From Frankia sp. AiPa1 (lineage in GTDB: Bacteria; Actinomycetota; Actinomycetes; Frankiales; Frankiaceae): a DNA stretch of 64,000 bases. Within the stretch, counting starts at the first letter, position 1, and each line of letters opens with the position of its first letter. Position numbers and translations under genes: made by a program. The notes below the pieces were generated by a model that did not search any database, had not been told where the DNA came from, and saw only the letters and a program-made list of their open reading frames with translations. The stretch covers positions 1 to 64,000 of the forward strand of contig NZ_JALKFZ020000034.1 in assembly GCF_023243075.1 (NCBI RefSeq). The letters are read 5' to 3'. Shown in pieces: positions 18,137 to 29,100 of this stretch.

Positions 18137-19132
18137 CTACCAGGCGAAGTGCTCCGGGGCCGTCCGGTAGCCCGGGAAGATCTCGTCCACCCGGGCGAGC
18201 GCCTTCTCGTCCAGGTGGACGTCGAGCGCCCGGACAGCGTCGTCAAGCTGCTGCCTGACGCGCGGGCCGACGATCGGCGCGGTGACGGCCGGCTGGTGCA
18301 GCAGCCAGGCGAGCGCGACGTCACCCGGCTCGTGGCCGAGCTCGGCGGCGAAGTCCTCGTAGGCCTCGATCTGGGGGCGCCTGGCCTCCAGGGCCTGCGC
18401 GGCACGGCCTTCCAGACGCCGCCTGCCTTCACGCTCCTTGCGCAGCACGCCCCCGAGCAACCCGCTGTGCAATGGCGACCACGGCAGGATGCCCACACCG
18501 TAGTGCCGCGCGGCGGGCAGCACCTCCAGCTCAACCTCCCTGGTCAGGAGGTTGTAGATCGGCTGCTCACTGACCAGCCCGAACGTCCCACGCCGGGCCG
18601 CGGCGGCCTGCGCCTGGGCGATATGCCAACCCGCGAAATTGCTGCTCCCGACGTAGAGGATCTTGCCAGCCGTGACGGCGACGTCGATGGCCTGCCAGAT
18701 CTCGTCCCACGGGGTGGTGCGGTCGACGTGGTGGAACTGGTAGAGATCGACATAGTCGGTCTGTAGCCGGGCCAGGCTCGCGTCCAGCGCACGGCGGATG
18801 TTCAGCGCCGACAGCCGGCCCTCGTTCGGCCACTCCCCCATCGCGCCGTACACCTTGGTCGCCAACACGGTGCGCTCGCGGCGTCCACCACCCTGCGCGA
18901 ACCAACGGCCGATGATCGACTCGGTATGGCCCGCGCCCTCGCCAAGGCCCGACACGCCGGCCGAGCGCAGGCCGTAGACGTTGGCCGTGTCGAAGAAGTT
19001 GATGCCGTACTCGTGCGCCGAATCCATGATCGCGTGCGAATCAGCCTCGGTCGTCAGCGGACCGAAGTTCATCGTGCCCAGGCACAGGCGCGAGACGGAA
19101 AGGCCGGAACGGCCGAGTTGAGTGAACTGCAT
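18137..19132 (-). CDS. Aldo/keto reductase
   Basis: 331 residues, a full-length TIM-barrel AKR. It starts MQFTQLGRSGLSVSRLCLGTMNFG. The catalytic Asp-Tyr-Lys-His set is visible in NFFDTANVYG, TVLATKVYG and LYQFHHVD. The NADPH-binding C-terminus reads APIVGPRVRQQLDD. It should reduce aldehydes or ketones with NADPH. The ATG at 19132 is preferred because GGAGAGGA lies about a dozen bases upstream; an in-frame extension to 19297 lacks family similarity. It stands alone. Confidence 0.92.
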   Translation of the reverse strand: MQFTQLGRSGLSVSRLCLGTMNFGPLTTEADSHAIMDSAHEYGINFFDTANVYGLRSAGVSGLGEGAGHTESIIGRWFAQGGGRRERTVLATKVYGAMGEWPNEGRLSALNIRRALDASLARLQTDYVDLYQFHHVDRTTPWDEIWQAIDVAVTAGKILYVGSSNFAGWHIAQAQAAAARRGTFGLVSEQPIYNLLTREVELEVLPAARHYGVGILPWSPLHSGLLGGVLRKEREGRRRLEGRAAQALEARRPQIEAYEDFAAELGHEPGDVALAWLLHQPAVTAPIVGPRVRQQLDDAVRALDVHLDEKALARVDEIFPGYRTAPEHFAW

Positions 19133-19293
19133 CCTGTGCGGAGTCCTCTCCGATGCGGGATCAGCCGGCCCACGCTCAGACGGGTGGCGAGCCGGCACCG
19201 TCCAGTGTCCCCCTTCGAGCGCGCTCCACGTCAAGCCAGCCGAGCGCCACGCCCGGGATGCGCGCAGACCTACGTCACACCGATACCAGCGGC

Positions 19294-20061
19294 TCACCGC
19301 GCCGTTGTCGCCTCGGATTCGGGCCGTGCGTCCTGGTCGGTGTCGCTGTCGAGGGCGAGGTCTGGCGCCACCAGCAACTGGTCACCACGGCGGGTCCGTG
19401 CCCGTCGACGGGACGACCATCGAAGCCGCCCAGCGATGCCTGCGACGAGGGCCACGACAATACCGGCGCCGACGTACAACGCCACGAGCCAGCCGTGCGG
19501 CCCACCAGCGGCATGGGAGCCTGCGCCCGTGTCCGATGCTCCCGCGGCCCCGCCCGCCGGCAACCGGTCCGAATCGGCGGCGCAGACGATCGGTCTGGAG
19601 GTGCCGTCCGTCGTCGCGCACACCACGGAGGCGAGACGTTGCTGGCCGGGCGACGTCTTCGTCACCTCGGCATGGACGACAAGGGCGGTGTCCCGCCCGG
19701 CGGCCAGATCCGTGCGCCAGGCGACCGCTCCGGCGCGGATGACCCCGTTGCGCTCGGCCGAAACGAATCGTGCGCCGGCTGGTAGCGTCTGAGTGATAAG
19801 CAGATCTTTGGCGTTCACGGTGCCGATATTGCGAATCTTCACCGTGTAGGTGACGCGGTCGCCCACACCAACACTGGTATGCCCGTCGTCGATCCCGATC
19901 GCCAGCTCCGGGCCCGTGGCCTGATCCGGTGACGATGGCGCATCAGCGGCGATGGCGGGGGCGGACGTCGCAAGCATTCCAACGGTGAACAGCGGGCCAC
20001 CGAGCAGCCCGGCGACGAGGACCACAACCCCGCGGACCTTCCTGCGGCACAGGACGTTCAT
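19294..20061 (-). CDS. Secreted, membrane-anchored DUF11-domain protein
   Basis: 255 residues. The signal peptide ends near APAIAADA (about residue 40). One DUF11 domain follows (GVGDRVTYTVKIRNIGTVNAKDLLITQTLPAGARF). A Gly/Ala linker leads to a membrane helix (WLVALYVGAGIVVALVAGIAG) and a basic, then acidic, cytoplasmic tail. There is no LPxTG motif. It is the last gene of the surface operon, 125 bp after the adhesin stop, and could anchor or cap the DUF11 adhesin. Its layout mirrors the plus-strand protein at 32110. Confidence 0.82.
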   Translation of the reverse strand: MNVLCRRKVRGVVVLVAGLLGGPLFTVGMLATSAPAIAADAPSSPDQATGPELAIGIDDGHTSVGVGDRVTYTVKIRNIGTVNAKDLLITQTLPAGARFVSAERNGVIRAGAVAWRTDLAAGRDTALVVHAEVTKTSPGQQRLASVVCATTDGTSRPIVCAADSDRLPAGGAAGASDTGAGSHAAGGPHGWLVALYVGAGIVVALVAGIAGRLRWSSRRRARTRRGDQLLVAPDLALDSDTDQDARPESEATTAR

Positions 20062-20186
20062 CTCAGTCTCTTTCCGATTGGCCGGTCAGTGGTTGAACGG
20101 TGGACCGGTATCCCGGTGGTGGGGTGCCGGTTCTCGTGACGTCCGGCAGTCCCCCGGCGAGTGGTGTCCGGTGTTCGGGACATCCG

Positions 20187-23100
20187 TCACTGTGTGGCCG
20201 CTATGTAGTCCAGGGTGGTGGAGTAGGTATCGGAGGCGACGAACGGTATGTGAATCGAATAGTCGTTACTGATCGCGTCCCCGTTCGGTGCGGACTGCTG
20301 GCCCTGGGAGTGGACATTCACCGCGGCGACATCCGACAACGGTTGGAAACCCGACGTGCCAGGCGCCCGGACCAGCAGGGATCCCATCGGGATGCTGTCG
20401 CCATTGCCGGGTGTCGCGGGCGTCAACGTCGGCGATGTCCCCTGGACCGCGACCGTGTAGCCGTTGGCACTGTTCGTCGTGACAGTCATGGTCACCGCCG
20501 CGTCCTGGGTGGCGGTGCTGCCTGGCTCTCCTGTCAGGGCGAAGGAGCTGGTGAGGCCGGTGAAGGTGAGGCTCTGGGCCAGGACGGTGGTCGAGGTCGT
20601 ACACGCTGGCTCGGCGCCGGCGCCCGTGCAGGTACTTCCGGCGGCGCTCGACGCCACCCGGTTCGTGAGTACCGCGCCCGGTGTCGCCGCGTCGTCGACC
20701 GTGACGGAGTAGGTGATGGTTACCGCCGCGCCGACCGCGAGGTTCCCGGTCCAGGTCAGCGTGGGCGCCGCATAGGTGACCGCGCCCGCCGTGGCGGTCG
20801 CGTCGGCGTTGTAGACCGCGTTGCCCACGACCGAGGCGAGGTCGTCGGTGATGGTCGCGCCGGTGTAGGCGCTCGCGCCGGTGTTCGTCGCGGTGATCGT
20901 GTACTGGATGGTCGAGTCGACGACGGCGCTGGTCTGGTCCGCCGTCTTGATGATCGACAGGGCTGGGATCAGCACCGCGGTGGTCGTCGTGCAGTCGGCG
21001 GCCCCCCCGCCGACCACGCAGGTGGAGCCAGGTGTCGTCGAGGCGATCGCGTTGGTGGCCAGCCGGTCGCCGTTCGCGGGCAGCGCGGTGGTCACGGAGT
21101 AGGTGATGGTCGCGGTCGCGCCGACGGCGAGGTCGCCTGTCCAGGTCAGGTCGGGCGAGGTGAAAGAGACCACGCCTGTGCTCGCCGCGGCGTCGGCGTT
21201 GTAGACGGCGTCGTCGAGCACCCTCGCGAGGTCGTCCGTGAACGAGGCACCCGTGTACGGCGTCTGCCCGGTGTTCTGGACGGTGACCGTGTAGTCGATC
21301 GGGCTGCCCGCGACGACGGTCGCGTTCCCGGTGCCGGTGGCGGCCCTCTTCGTGATGGTGAGTGCTGGGACGAGTACCGAGACGACGGCACGGCAGGCAG
21401 GAGCGCCACCACCACCGCTCGGGCAGGTGCTGCCGAGCGCGTCCGAGGTCACAGTGTTGATCATCACGCGGTCGCCCAGATCCGGGTTGTTGACCGTGAT
21501 CGAATAGGTGATCGTCGCGCTCGCCCCGACCGCGAGGTTGCCCGACCAGCTCACCGTCGGTGCCGTGTAGGTGACTGTGCCGCCGGTGGTACTCGCGTCG
21601 TTGTTGTAGACGGAATCGTTGAGGACACTGCCGAGTTGGTCGTTGACCGTGGCGCCCGTATAGGGGCTCTCTCCGCTGTTCGTCACGGTGATCGTGTAAG
21701 TGACGGCGCTGCCGGGAGTCGTGGTCGTCGTGTCGGCGGCTTTGGTGATGGTGAGCTGCGGGGTCAGGATGTCGACGGTCGCGCTGCAAGCCGGGCTCGG
21801 GCTTCCCGGTGGACAGCTGCTCCCGGCCGCCGAGGACGATGCGAAGACGTGAGCCATCTTGTCGCCGGGATCAGGAGACTTCACCGTGGCCGACGCGGTG
21901 ATGACCACCGACTGGCCCGGTGCGAGATCACCCGTCCAGACGAGCTGACCGGTGGGGATGTCCAACTGCAGCGATCCCGTCGTGGCGGTGCCGTCACCGT
22001 TGTAGTCCACATCATCCACCGCCCCCGCGAGGTTGGCGTTCACCACGGCATTCGTGTAGGCGATCTGGCCGGAGTTGGTCGCGGTGAGCGTGAGGGACAC
22101 GACCTGCCCCGGAATGGCCGTGGACGCATCCAGGGCGAGCGTGATGGTGAGTGCACTGACCGGCACGGACACCGAGCAGCGCGGATCGGTGCTTCCGGTG
22201 GCGCAGTTGTTGCCCGCCACGGTGGAACTGACCGTGTTCACCAGCGTGCCGTCACCGCTGCCCGACGCCAGGGTCGTGACCGAATAGGTGATGGTGGCCG
22301 AACTGCCCGGGTTCAGGCTCCCGGTCCAGGTGAGGGTCGGGCTGACGAAAGCGACGGTGCCGACGGACGCGGCCGCGTCGTTGTTGTAGGTGGCGTCGTC
22401 GAGCACCCCGGCCAGGGCGTCGCTGACGGTGGCGCCCGTGAAGGGAGTCTGCCCCACGTTGGTCACCGCGAGGGTGTAGGTGACGGTGCCGCCGGGCACG
22501 GTCGACGCCACGCTGGCCGACTTCACGATCGTCACCGCCGGGGTGAGGGTGATCACGGTCCCGTTACACCCCGGGTTTCCGCTGGCCGGCGGGCAGGAAC
22601 TGCCCGCATCGGTCGAGGACAGGAGGTTGGCGAGAATCTTGTCGCCCTGATCCGGATTGCCCACCGTCACCGTGAACGTCACGGTCACCACGTCGTCGAC
22701 GGCAAGGTCACCCGTCCAGGTCAGCGTCTGCGCCGCGAAGGACAGCGATCCGGCGGAGGCGGTGGCGTCCCCGTTGTAGGTGGCGTCGTCCAGAACACCG
22801 GCGAGGCTGTTCGCGACGGTCGCGCCGGTGTAGGGCGTCTCCCCGCTGTTTGTGATCGTGGTCGTGTACGCCACGGTACCGCCGGGCGTAGTGATGCTGG
22901 TGTTCGCGGATGTCGTCATCGTCAGCCCGGGGAGCAGGACCGGGACGCTGAGGGCGCAGGCGGGGGCCGGGTCGGCGACCGGGCAGTTGCTGCCGGGGGC
23001 GTCCGTGGTGGCGAGTGCGTTCAGGACCCGGTTTCCGGTGTCCGGATCGTTGACCTGAACGCTTCCGCTCACGGTGACCGTCGCGCCGACCGGGATGCTT

Positions 23101-26100
23101 CCCGTCCAGGTGGCGCCGGTCGTTCCGACCGTCAGCGTCCCGGAACTCGCATTCTGGTCACCGGCTGCACTGACGTCGTCCGCGACGTCGAGACCGGCCA
23201 ACGACACGGTGATTCCCGTATAGGGGGTCTGGCCATTGTTGGTAAAAGTCACGGCGTACAGGACCACGCCACCCGGCGTCGTCGACGTGACGTTCGCGGA
23301 ATACAGGATGTTCAGCTCGGATACCGATACCGTCGCCGTGCACCGCGGGTCGGTGCTCGCCACCGGGCAGTTACCGCCGGACGAATCCGACTCCACCGAG
23401 TTCACGAGGATGTCGTCGCCCCCCAGTTCCGCCTCCACGACGGAATAGGTGATGGTGACGGCGGCGGACGCGGGAACGTTGCCGGTCCAGGACAACACGG
23501 GCTCGCTGTAGGTCACCGTGCCGGCGGACGCGGCCGCGTCGTTGTTGTAGGTGGCGTTGGTCAGGACGTCGGTCAGGTCGTCCGTGAAGTGCGCCCCCAG
23601 GTAGGGCGAGAGGCCGGTGTTCGCGACCCTGATCGTGTAGGTCAACGTCCCACCCCTGGCCACCGAAGGCGCACCCGCGGTCTTGGTGAACGTGAGCTCC
23701 GCCGCCGGCACGGCCGTCACCGTCACCGTGCACCGCGGGTCGGAGCCGCCAGACGGGCAGTTCGACCCCGTCGTCGACGAGACGACCGTGTTGGTCAGTG
23801 ACCGGTCACCCGGGACCGGGTTGTCCACGGTCACCGTGTAGCTGATCGTGGCGCTGGCGCCCGGGTTGAGACTGCCGGTCCAGGTCAGGGTCGGAGTGCT
23901 GAAGGAGACGGCGCCCACCGACGCCGTGGCGTCCGCGTTGTAGACCGCGTCGTCGAGGACGCCGGCGAGGGAGGTGCTGAAGGTGGCCGCCGGATAGGGC
24001 GTCTGCCCGGAGTTCGTCACCGTGATCGTGTAGGCGACCGTCGCCCCCGGTACCGCGGTGGCGCTGTCTGCGGTCTGTGTGATCGTCAACGCCGGGGTGA
24101 GAATGGCGACGTTCGTCGTGCAGGCGGGGTTTCCGGTGGCCGGCGGGCAGGTGTTGCCGGGCTCACTCGAACTGGCGACGGTCACGAGCAGCTTGCCACC
24201 TCCCACGTCCGCGGCGTGCACGGTGGCCGAGAAGGTGATGGTCACGACCGCGCCGACGCCGAGGTCGCCGGTCCAGGTGAGAACCGGTGCCGCATAGCTG
24301 ACCGAGCCGGACGAGGCCGCCGCGTCGGCGTTGTAGTCGGCTTCGTCGACCAGGCCGGCAAGCGAGTTGGACACGGTGGCACCGGTGTACGGGGTCTGAC
24401 CACTGTTCGTCACGGTCATCGTGTAGCCCACCGTGGCGCCCGGCAGCGTCGTCGCCGTGTCCGCCGAGGTCGCGATAATCAGGCCGGGAAGCAGGACCGG
24501 GATGCTGCTGGAGCAGGCGGGGTCGGTGCTGCCGTCTGGGCAGTTACTGCCGGGCACGTTCGCGATGATTCTGCCGTTCAGAACTCGGTTTCCGGTGTCC
24601 GGATTGTTGACGAGGAGGCTTCCGGTAATGGTGACCGTTGCGCCGACCGGAATGTCTCCCGTCCACACGGCTCCCGTCCCTCCGATTGACAGCGTCCCGG
24701 AGCTGGCGTGTTGGTCACCGGTTGGAGTGATGTCATCCGCGATGTCGGCGCCGATGATCGATGCGGAGATTCCCGTATAGGGAGTCTGGCCCGTGTTGGT
24801 GTATGTCGAGGTGAACACGACCACGCTGCCCGGAGTGGTCGTGGCGACGTTCGCGAAGCCCACGATGTGCAGGCTGCTCACCTTCACCGTCGCCGTGCAC
24901 CGCGGGTCCGTGCTTCCGGTCGGGCAGTTGCTGCCCAGGGTCGGCGAGGTCAGCGTGTTCGTCAACAGTCCGTCACCGGTGTTCGCGGTGTGGGTGGTGA
25001 CCGAGTAGACGATCGTCGCCGTCGCCCCGGCCGTCAGGTCTCCCGTCCAGGTCAGGGTGGGCGCGGCATAGCTGGCCGTGCCCACCGACGCCGTGACGTC
25101 GGCGTTGTAGGTGGCGTCGTCCAGCACGTCGCTGAGCGAGTCGGTGAACGACGCACCGAGATACGGGGTCTGGCCCGAGTTCGTCACGGCCACCGTGTAG
25201 GTGACGACTCCGCCGGGGGTGGTCGTCGCCGAACTCGCGGACTTCGCGATCGTGAGGGCCGGCAGGAGGACGTTCACCACGGCGGAGCACGCCGGAGCGC
25301 TCCCACCGACCGGGCAGTTGCTGCCGATCACCGGCGAGGTGACGGCGTTGACCAGCAGCCTGTCGCCGGGATCGGGGTTGAGCACCGTGACCGTGAACGT
25401 GATGGTCGCGCTCCCCCCGACAGCAAGGTCGCCGGTCCACGTGAGGTTGGGGGCGGTGTACGACAGGGAGCCGGTGGACGCGGTGGCGTCGCCGTTGTAG
25501 GTCGCGTCGGGCAGGACCCGGGCCAGCGAGTCGGTGACGGAGGCGCCGGTGTACGGCGTCTCACCCGTGTTCGTCAGCGCGAGCGTGTACGTGATGGTTC
25601 CACCGGGGGTGGTCGTGGAGACGTCGGCCGTCGTCGTGATGGCAAGGCCCGGGGTCAGCACCGGCACGGTGGAGGTGCAGGCGGGTGCCGGCGCGGCGGC
25701 GGGGCACGTGTTGCCCTGCATGGTCGATCTGATGGTGGCGCTCAGGACCTTGTTGGCGGTGTCGGGGCTGTTCACCGTGACCGACGACGTGGTCGTCACC
25801 GATGCGCCCGGGGCGAGGCTGCCCGTCCATACCAGGTCACTCCCGACCAACGCGATCGATCCCGACGTGGCCTGGCCGTCCAGGTTGTACGTGGCGTCGT
25901 CGAGCAGGTTTCCGAGCGGCACGGAGAACGTCGCGTTGGGATAAGGAGTCTGGCCGTTGTTCACCGCTGTGTAGGTGAAGCCGACCACTGCGCCCGGCTG
26001 CGTCGTCGTCACCGTGCTCGACGAGGTGATCGTCAGTACCGAGACGGTCACGGCGTCGACGCAGCGCGGATCCGTTCCTCCGGCAGGGCAGGTCGTCCCC

Positions 26101-29100
26101 ACCGTCGACGAGGTGACCGCGTTGGAGAGGATCTTGTTGCCCGTGTCGGGGTTCGCCACCGTCACCGAGTAGGTCACCGTCACGGCGGCCCCGGCGGCGA
26201 GGTTTCCCGTCCAGGTGACGTTGGGGCTGGTGAAGGCCACCGTGCCGGTCGTCGCGGCCGCGTCGCCGTTGTAGACGGCGTCGTCGAGGACTCCCGCCAG
26301 CGCGTCGGTGAAGGTCACGCCCGAGAAGGCCGCGGCAGCCGTGTTGGTGGCCGTGATGGTGTAGTTCACGGTGTTGCCGGGCGCGGCCGACGAGGTGCTG
26401 GCGGACTTCGCGATGACGATCGGGCCAGCCGTGACGGACAGCGTGACCGCCTGAGTGGCGGTGACCCCGAACGCGTCGCTCACCTGGACGGTGAACGGGT
26501 AGCTGCCGGTGGTGGTCGGGGTGCCGGACAGGGTGCCGGTCGACGGATTGAGCGTGATCCCGGGCGGCAGCGTCCCGGCGGTGACGGACCAGGCGAACGG
26601 GGCGGTCCCCCCGGTGACCACCAGGGTGTTGCTGTAGGGGACGCCAACCTGCGCGGCCGGCGGCGCAGGGAACCCGAGGGTCGGTCGCGCCGCGATCGGC
26701 AAGCTGACGGTCCTCGTCGCCGAGAGGCCGAGCGCATCGACCACGCGGACCGCGAACGAGGCGGTGCCCGCGGTGGTCGGAGTGCCCGACAGCAGACCGG
26801 TCGAGGCGTTCAGGGTGACTCCCGGTGGCAGCGCACCCGCGCTCACCGACCAGACGAAGGGGCTCGTTCCTCCCGAGACGGTCAGCTGATCGCTGTAGAC
26901 CACGCCGACCTCGCCCGCCGGCGGCGGCGGGAAGGGCAGCGTCGGCGCCGACGCGATCGAGACCGTCAGGTTCTGGGTCGCGGCCTGACCGCTGGCGTCC
27001 ACCACCCGGACCGTGAACGGATAACTACCGGCTGCTGTCGGTGTGCCCGAGAGCAGGCCCGTCGCGCCGTTGAGCGCGAGACCCGGCGGCAGGCTTCCGC
27101 TGCTGACCGACCAGACGAACGGGGAGGTGCCACCGGTGACGGTGAACTGGTCGGAGTAGGCGGCGCCCACTCCACCCGCCGGCGGTGGCGGCAGCGCCAG
27201 GCTGGGCGAGCCATTGATCGTGACAGCGGACGAGGCGGCCGACTGAGGCCCGGTCCCGGCCGCGTTGATCGCCGCGACCCTGAAGGTGTAGGACGTGCCG
27301 CCGGTCAACCCGCTGATGGTCTGCGTGGTGGCCGTGCCGGTGAAGGTCTGGGGCGTCTGCGCCACTCCGGCGATGTACGGCGTGACGGTGTAGCCGGTGA
27401 TCGCGCTGCCGTTGCTGGCCGGCGCCGTCCAGGACAGCGTCGCCGACGTGCTGCCCGCGCTCACCGCCGTGATCGCCGGGGCGGCTGGCAGGGCGTATGG
27501 CACCACGGCGACAGAGGGCGGGCTCGCCTGGCCCGTGCCGATCGCGTTGATGGCGGTCACCGTGAAGGTGTAGGAGGCGCCCGCGGTCAGACTACTCAGC
27601 GTTCGGGTGGTCGTCGAGGCATCAAAGGAGACCGCCGTCTGCGCGACCCCGGCCCGGATGGGCGTCACGATGTACCCGGTGATGGCGCTGCCGTTGCTCG
27701 CCGGGGCGACCCAGGTGACCGTGGCACTCGTGATGCCCGCGGTCGCGGTCGGAGCCGCCGCAGTCGCGGGAGTGCTCGTGTAGACGTAGGAGGCCACCCC
27801 GGCAACTCCGCTTGTCACGACGGTGACGCCGACGGCCGCGGCACTCGCCCGGGCTGGCATCGACGAGATCTGCAGCGAACCATCGCCGTTCACGGTGAAG
27901 CACCCGGCGGCGGGGCCTGACTGGCAGGGCAGCAACACCACCGGCGTCCCCGCCTGCTGCTGCGCCGTCGTCCCGATCTCGATCGCCGTCGCGCCGGAGA
28001 TGTTCGAGCCGGCCACCCTGACGGCGCCGCCGCCGGAGATCGTCCCCGAGGTCGGCGACGCGGCCAGGGCCGTAGGTGTCGCCGGTACCGTTCCCGCCGT
28101 CGTCGTGTTGGCGAACCCGGGATTCGCGTCGTTCGCGGACGAGGTGCTGACCGACGTCGTCTGGATCAGCGACGGCGTGACACCCGACCCGGTCACGATC
28201 GCCACCACGTTCAGGGGGGTGAGCGTCGTGCCGCCCAGGAACGGCCCGTTGCTGTTCGTGCAGGTGATACTTCGGCCTACCGGCGCCTGGCAGACCCAGC
28301 CGGCGCCGAACGCACCCACCGGCACCACGTTGACCGGCACCGTCTCCGTCACCGAGATCGGCGACGCCTCGTCAGCGCCGGCACTGACCCCGGCCGTCAC
28401 GGTGTAGTTGACCGGGTCACCCGGTTGCGGGGTCGGGCCGTTGTAGCTCGTCGCGGCCACGTTCAACTGCGGAACCGGGTTGAAGGTCACCACCCGGGCG
28501 TTGTCGACCTCGTGGAAGTCGGTCACCGAGCCGGTGGAGGCCACCCAGCCGAACGCCAGCTGGCGCGGAATCCCGGCCGCCGTGGTCCAGGTGGACGACG
28601 GGTACAGGCCGGCGGGCACGGTGGGCAGTGCACCCTGCAACGTGCGGGGCGTGCCGCCCACCGGGGTGAACACGACCTTGTAGGTGCTGGGAGCCGCCGA
28701 GACGCCGGAGTTGGTCACGATGGTCTGCCCGGTGGGGTTGATAACCACCTCCACCGGCACCAGCGACGCGGCGCGGGCAGTGGCCCCCAACGCCACCGGC
28801 GGGGACGCCGTCGTCGTCGCCGTGCTGTTGAGCGCGCAGTACCCGACAAGACCCGCGCCGGGTCCGCGTACGACGACCTGGCCCGGCACCCTTCCCGTGG
28901 TGGAGATGTACGCCGGATTCGTGCACCCGGAGCCCTGGTAGGTACTGCTGCTGTAGTTCCCGAACACGTCCAGGCCGATGCCGAGGTAGCCGTTGCTGAG
29001 CCCAGCCAGGCTCCCGCTGGCCGGCGTGTATCCGAGCGCGCCGCCCGGCTGCCCGATGTTCGCCGGCGCCGTCGGGGCCGCGGGGTTCACCGCTGATGCC

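Noticed and set aside
20570-26424. CRISPR-like repetition
   Set aside because: Unit length near 390 bases, in-frame coding and diverged units show protein repeats, not a CRISPR array.
20100-29000. Very long plus-strand open frames opposite the giant adhesin (over 1000 codons)
   Set aside because: They mirror the high-GC codon pattern of the minus-strand gene. The Arg/Gly/Val-rich translations have no domains, while the minus frame carries clear DUF11 repeats.
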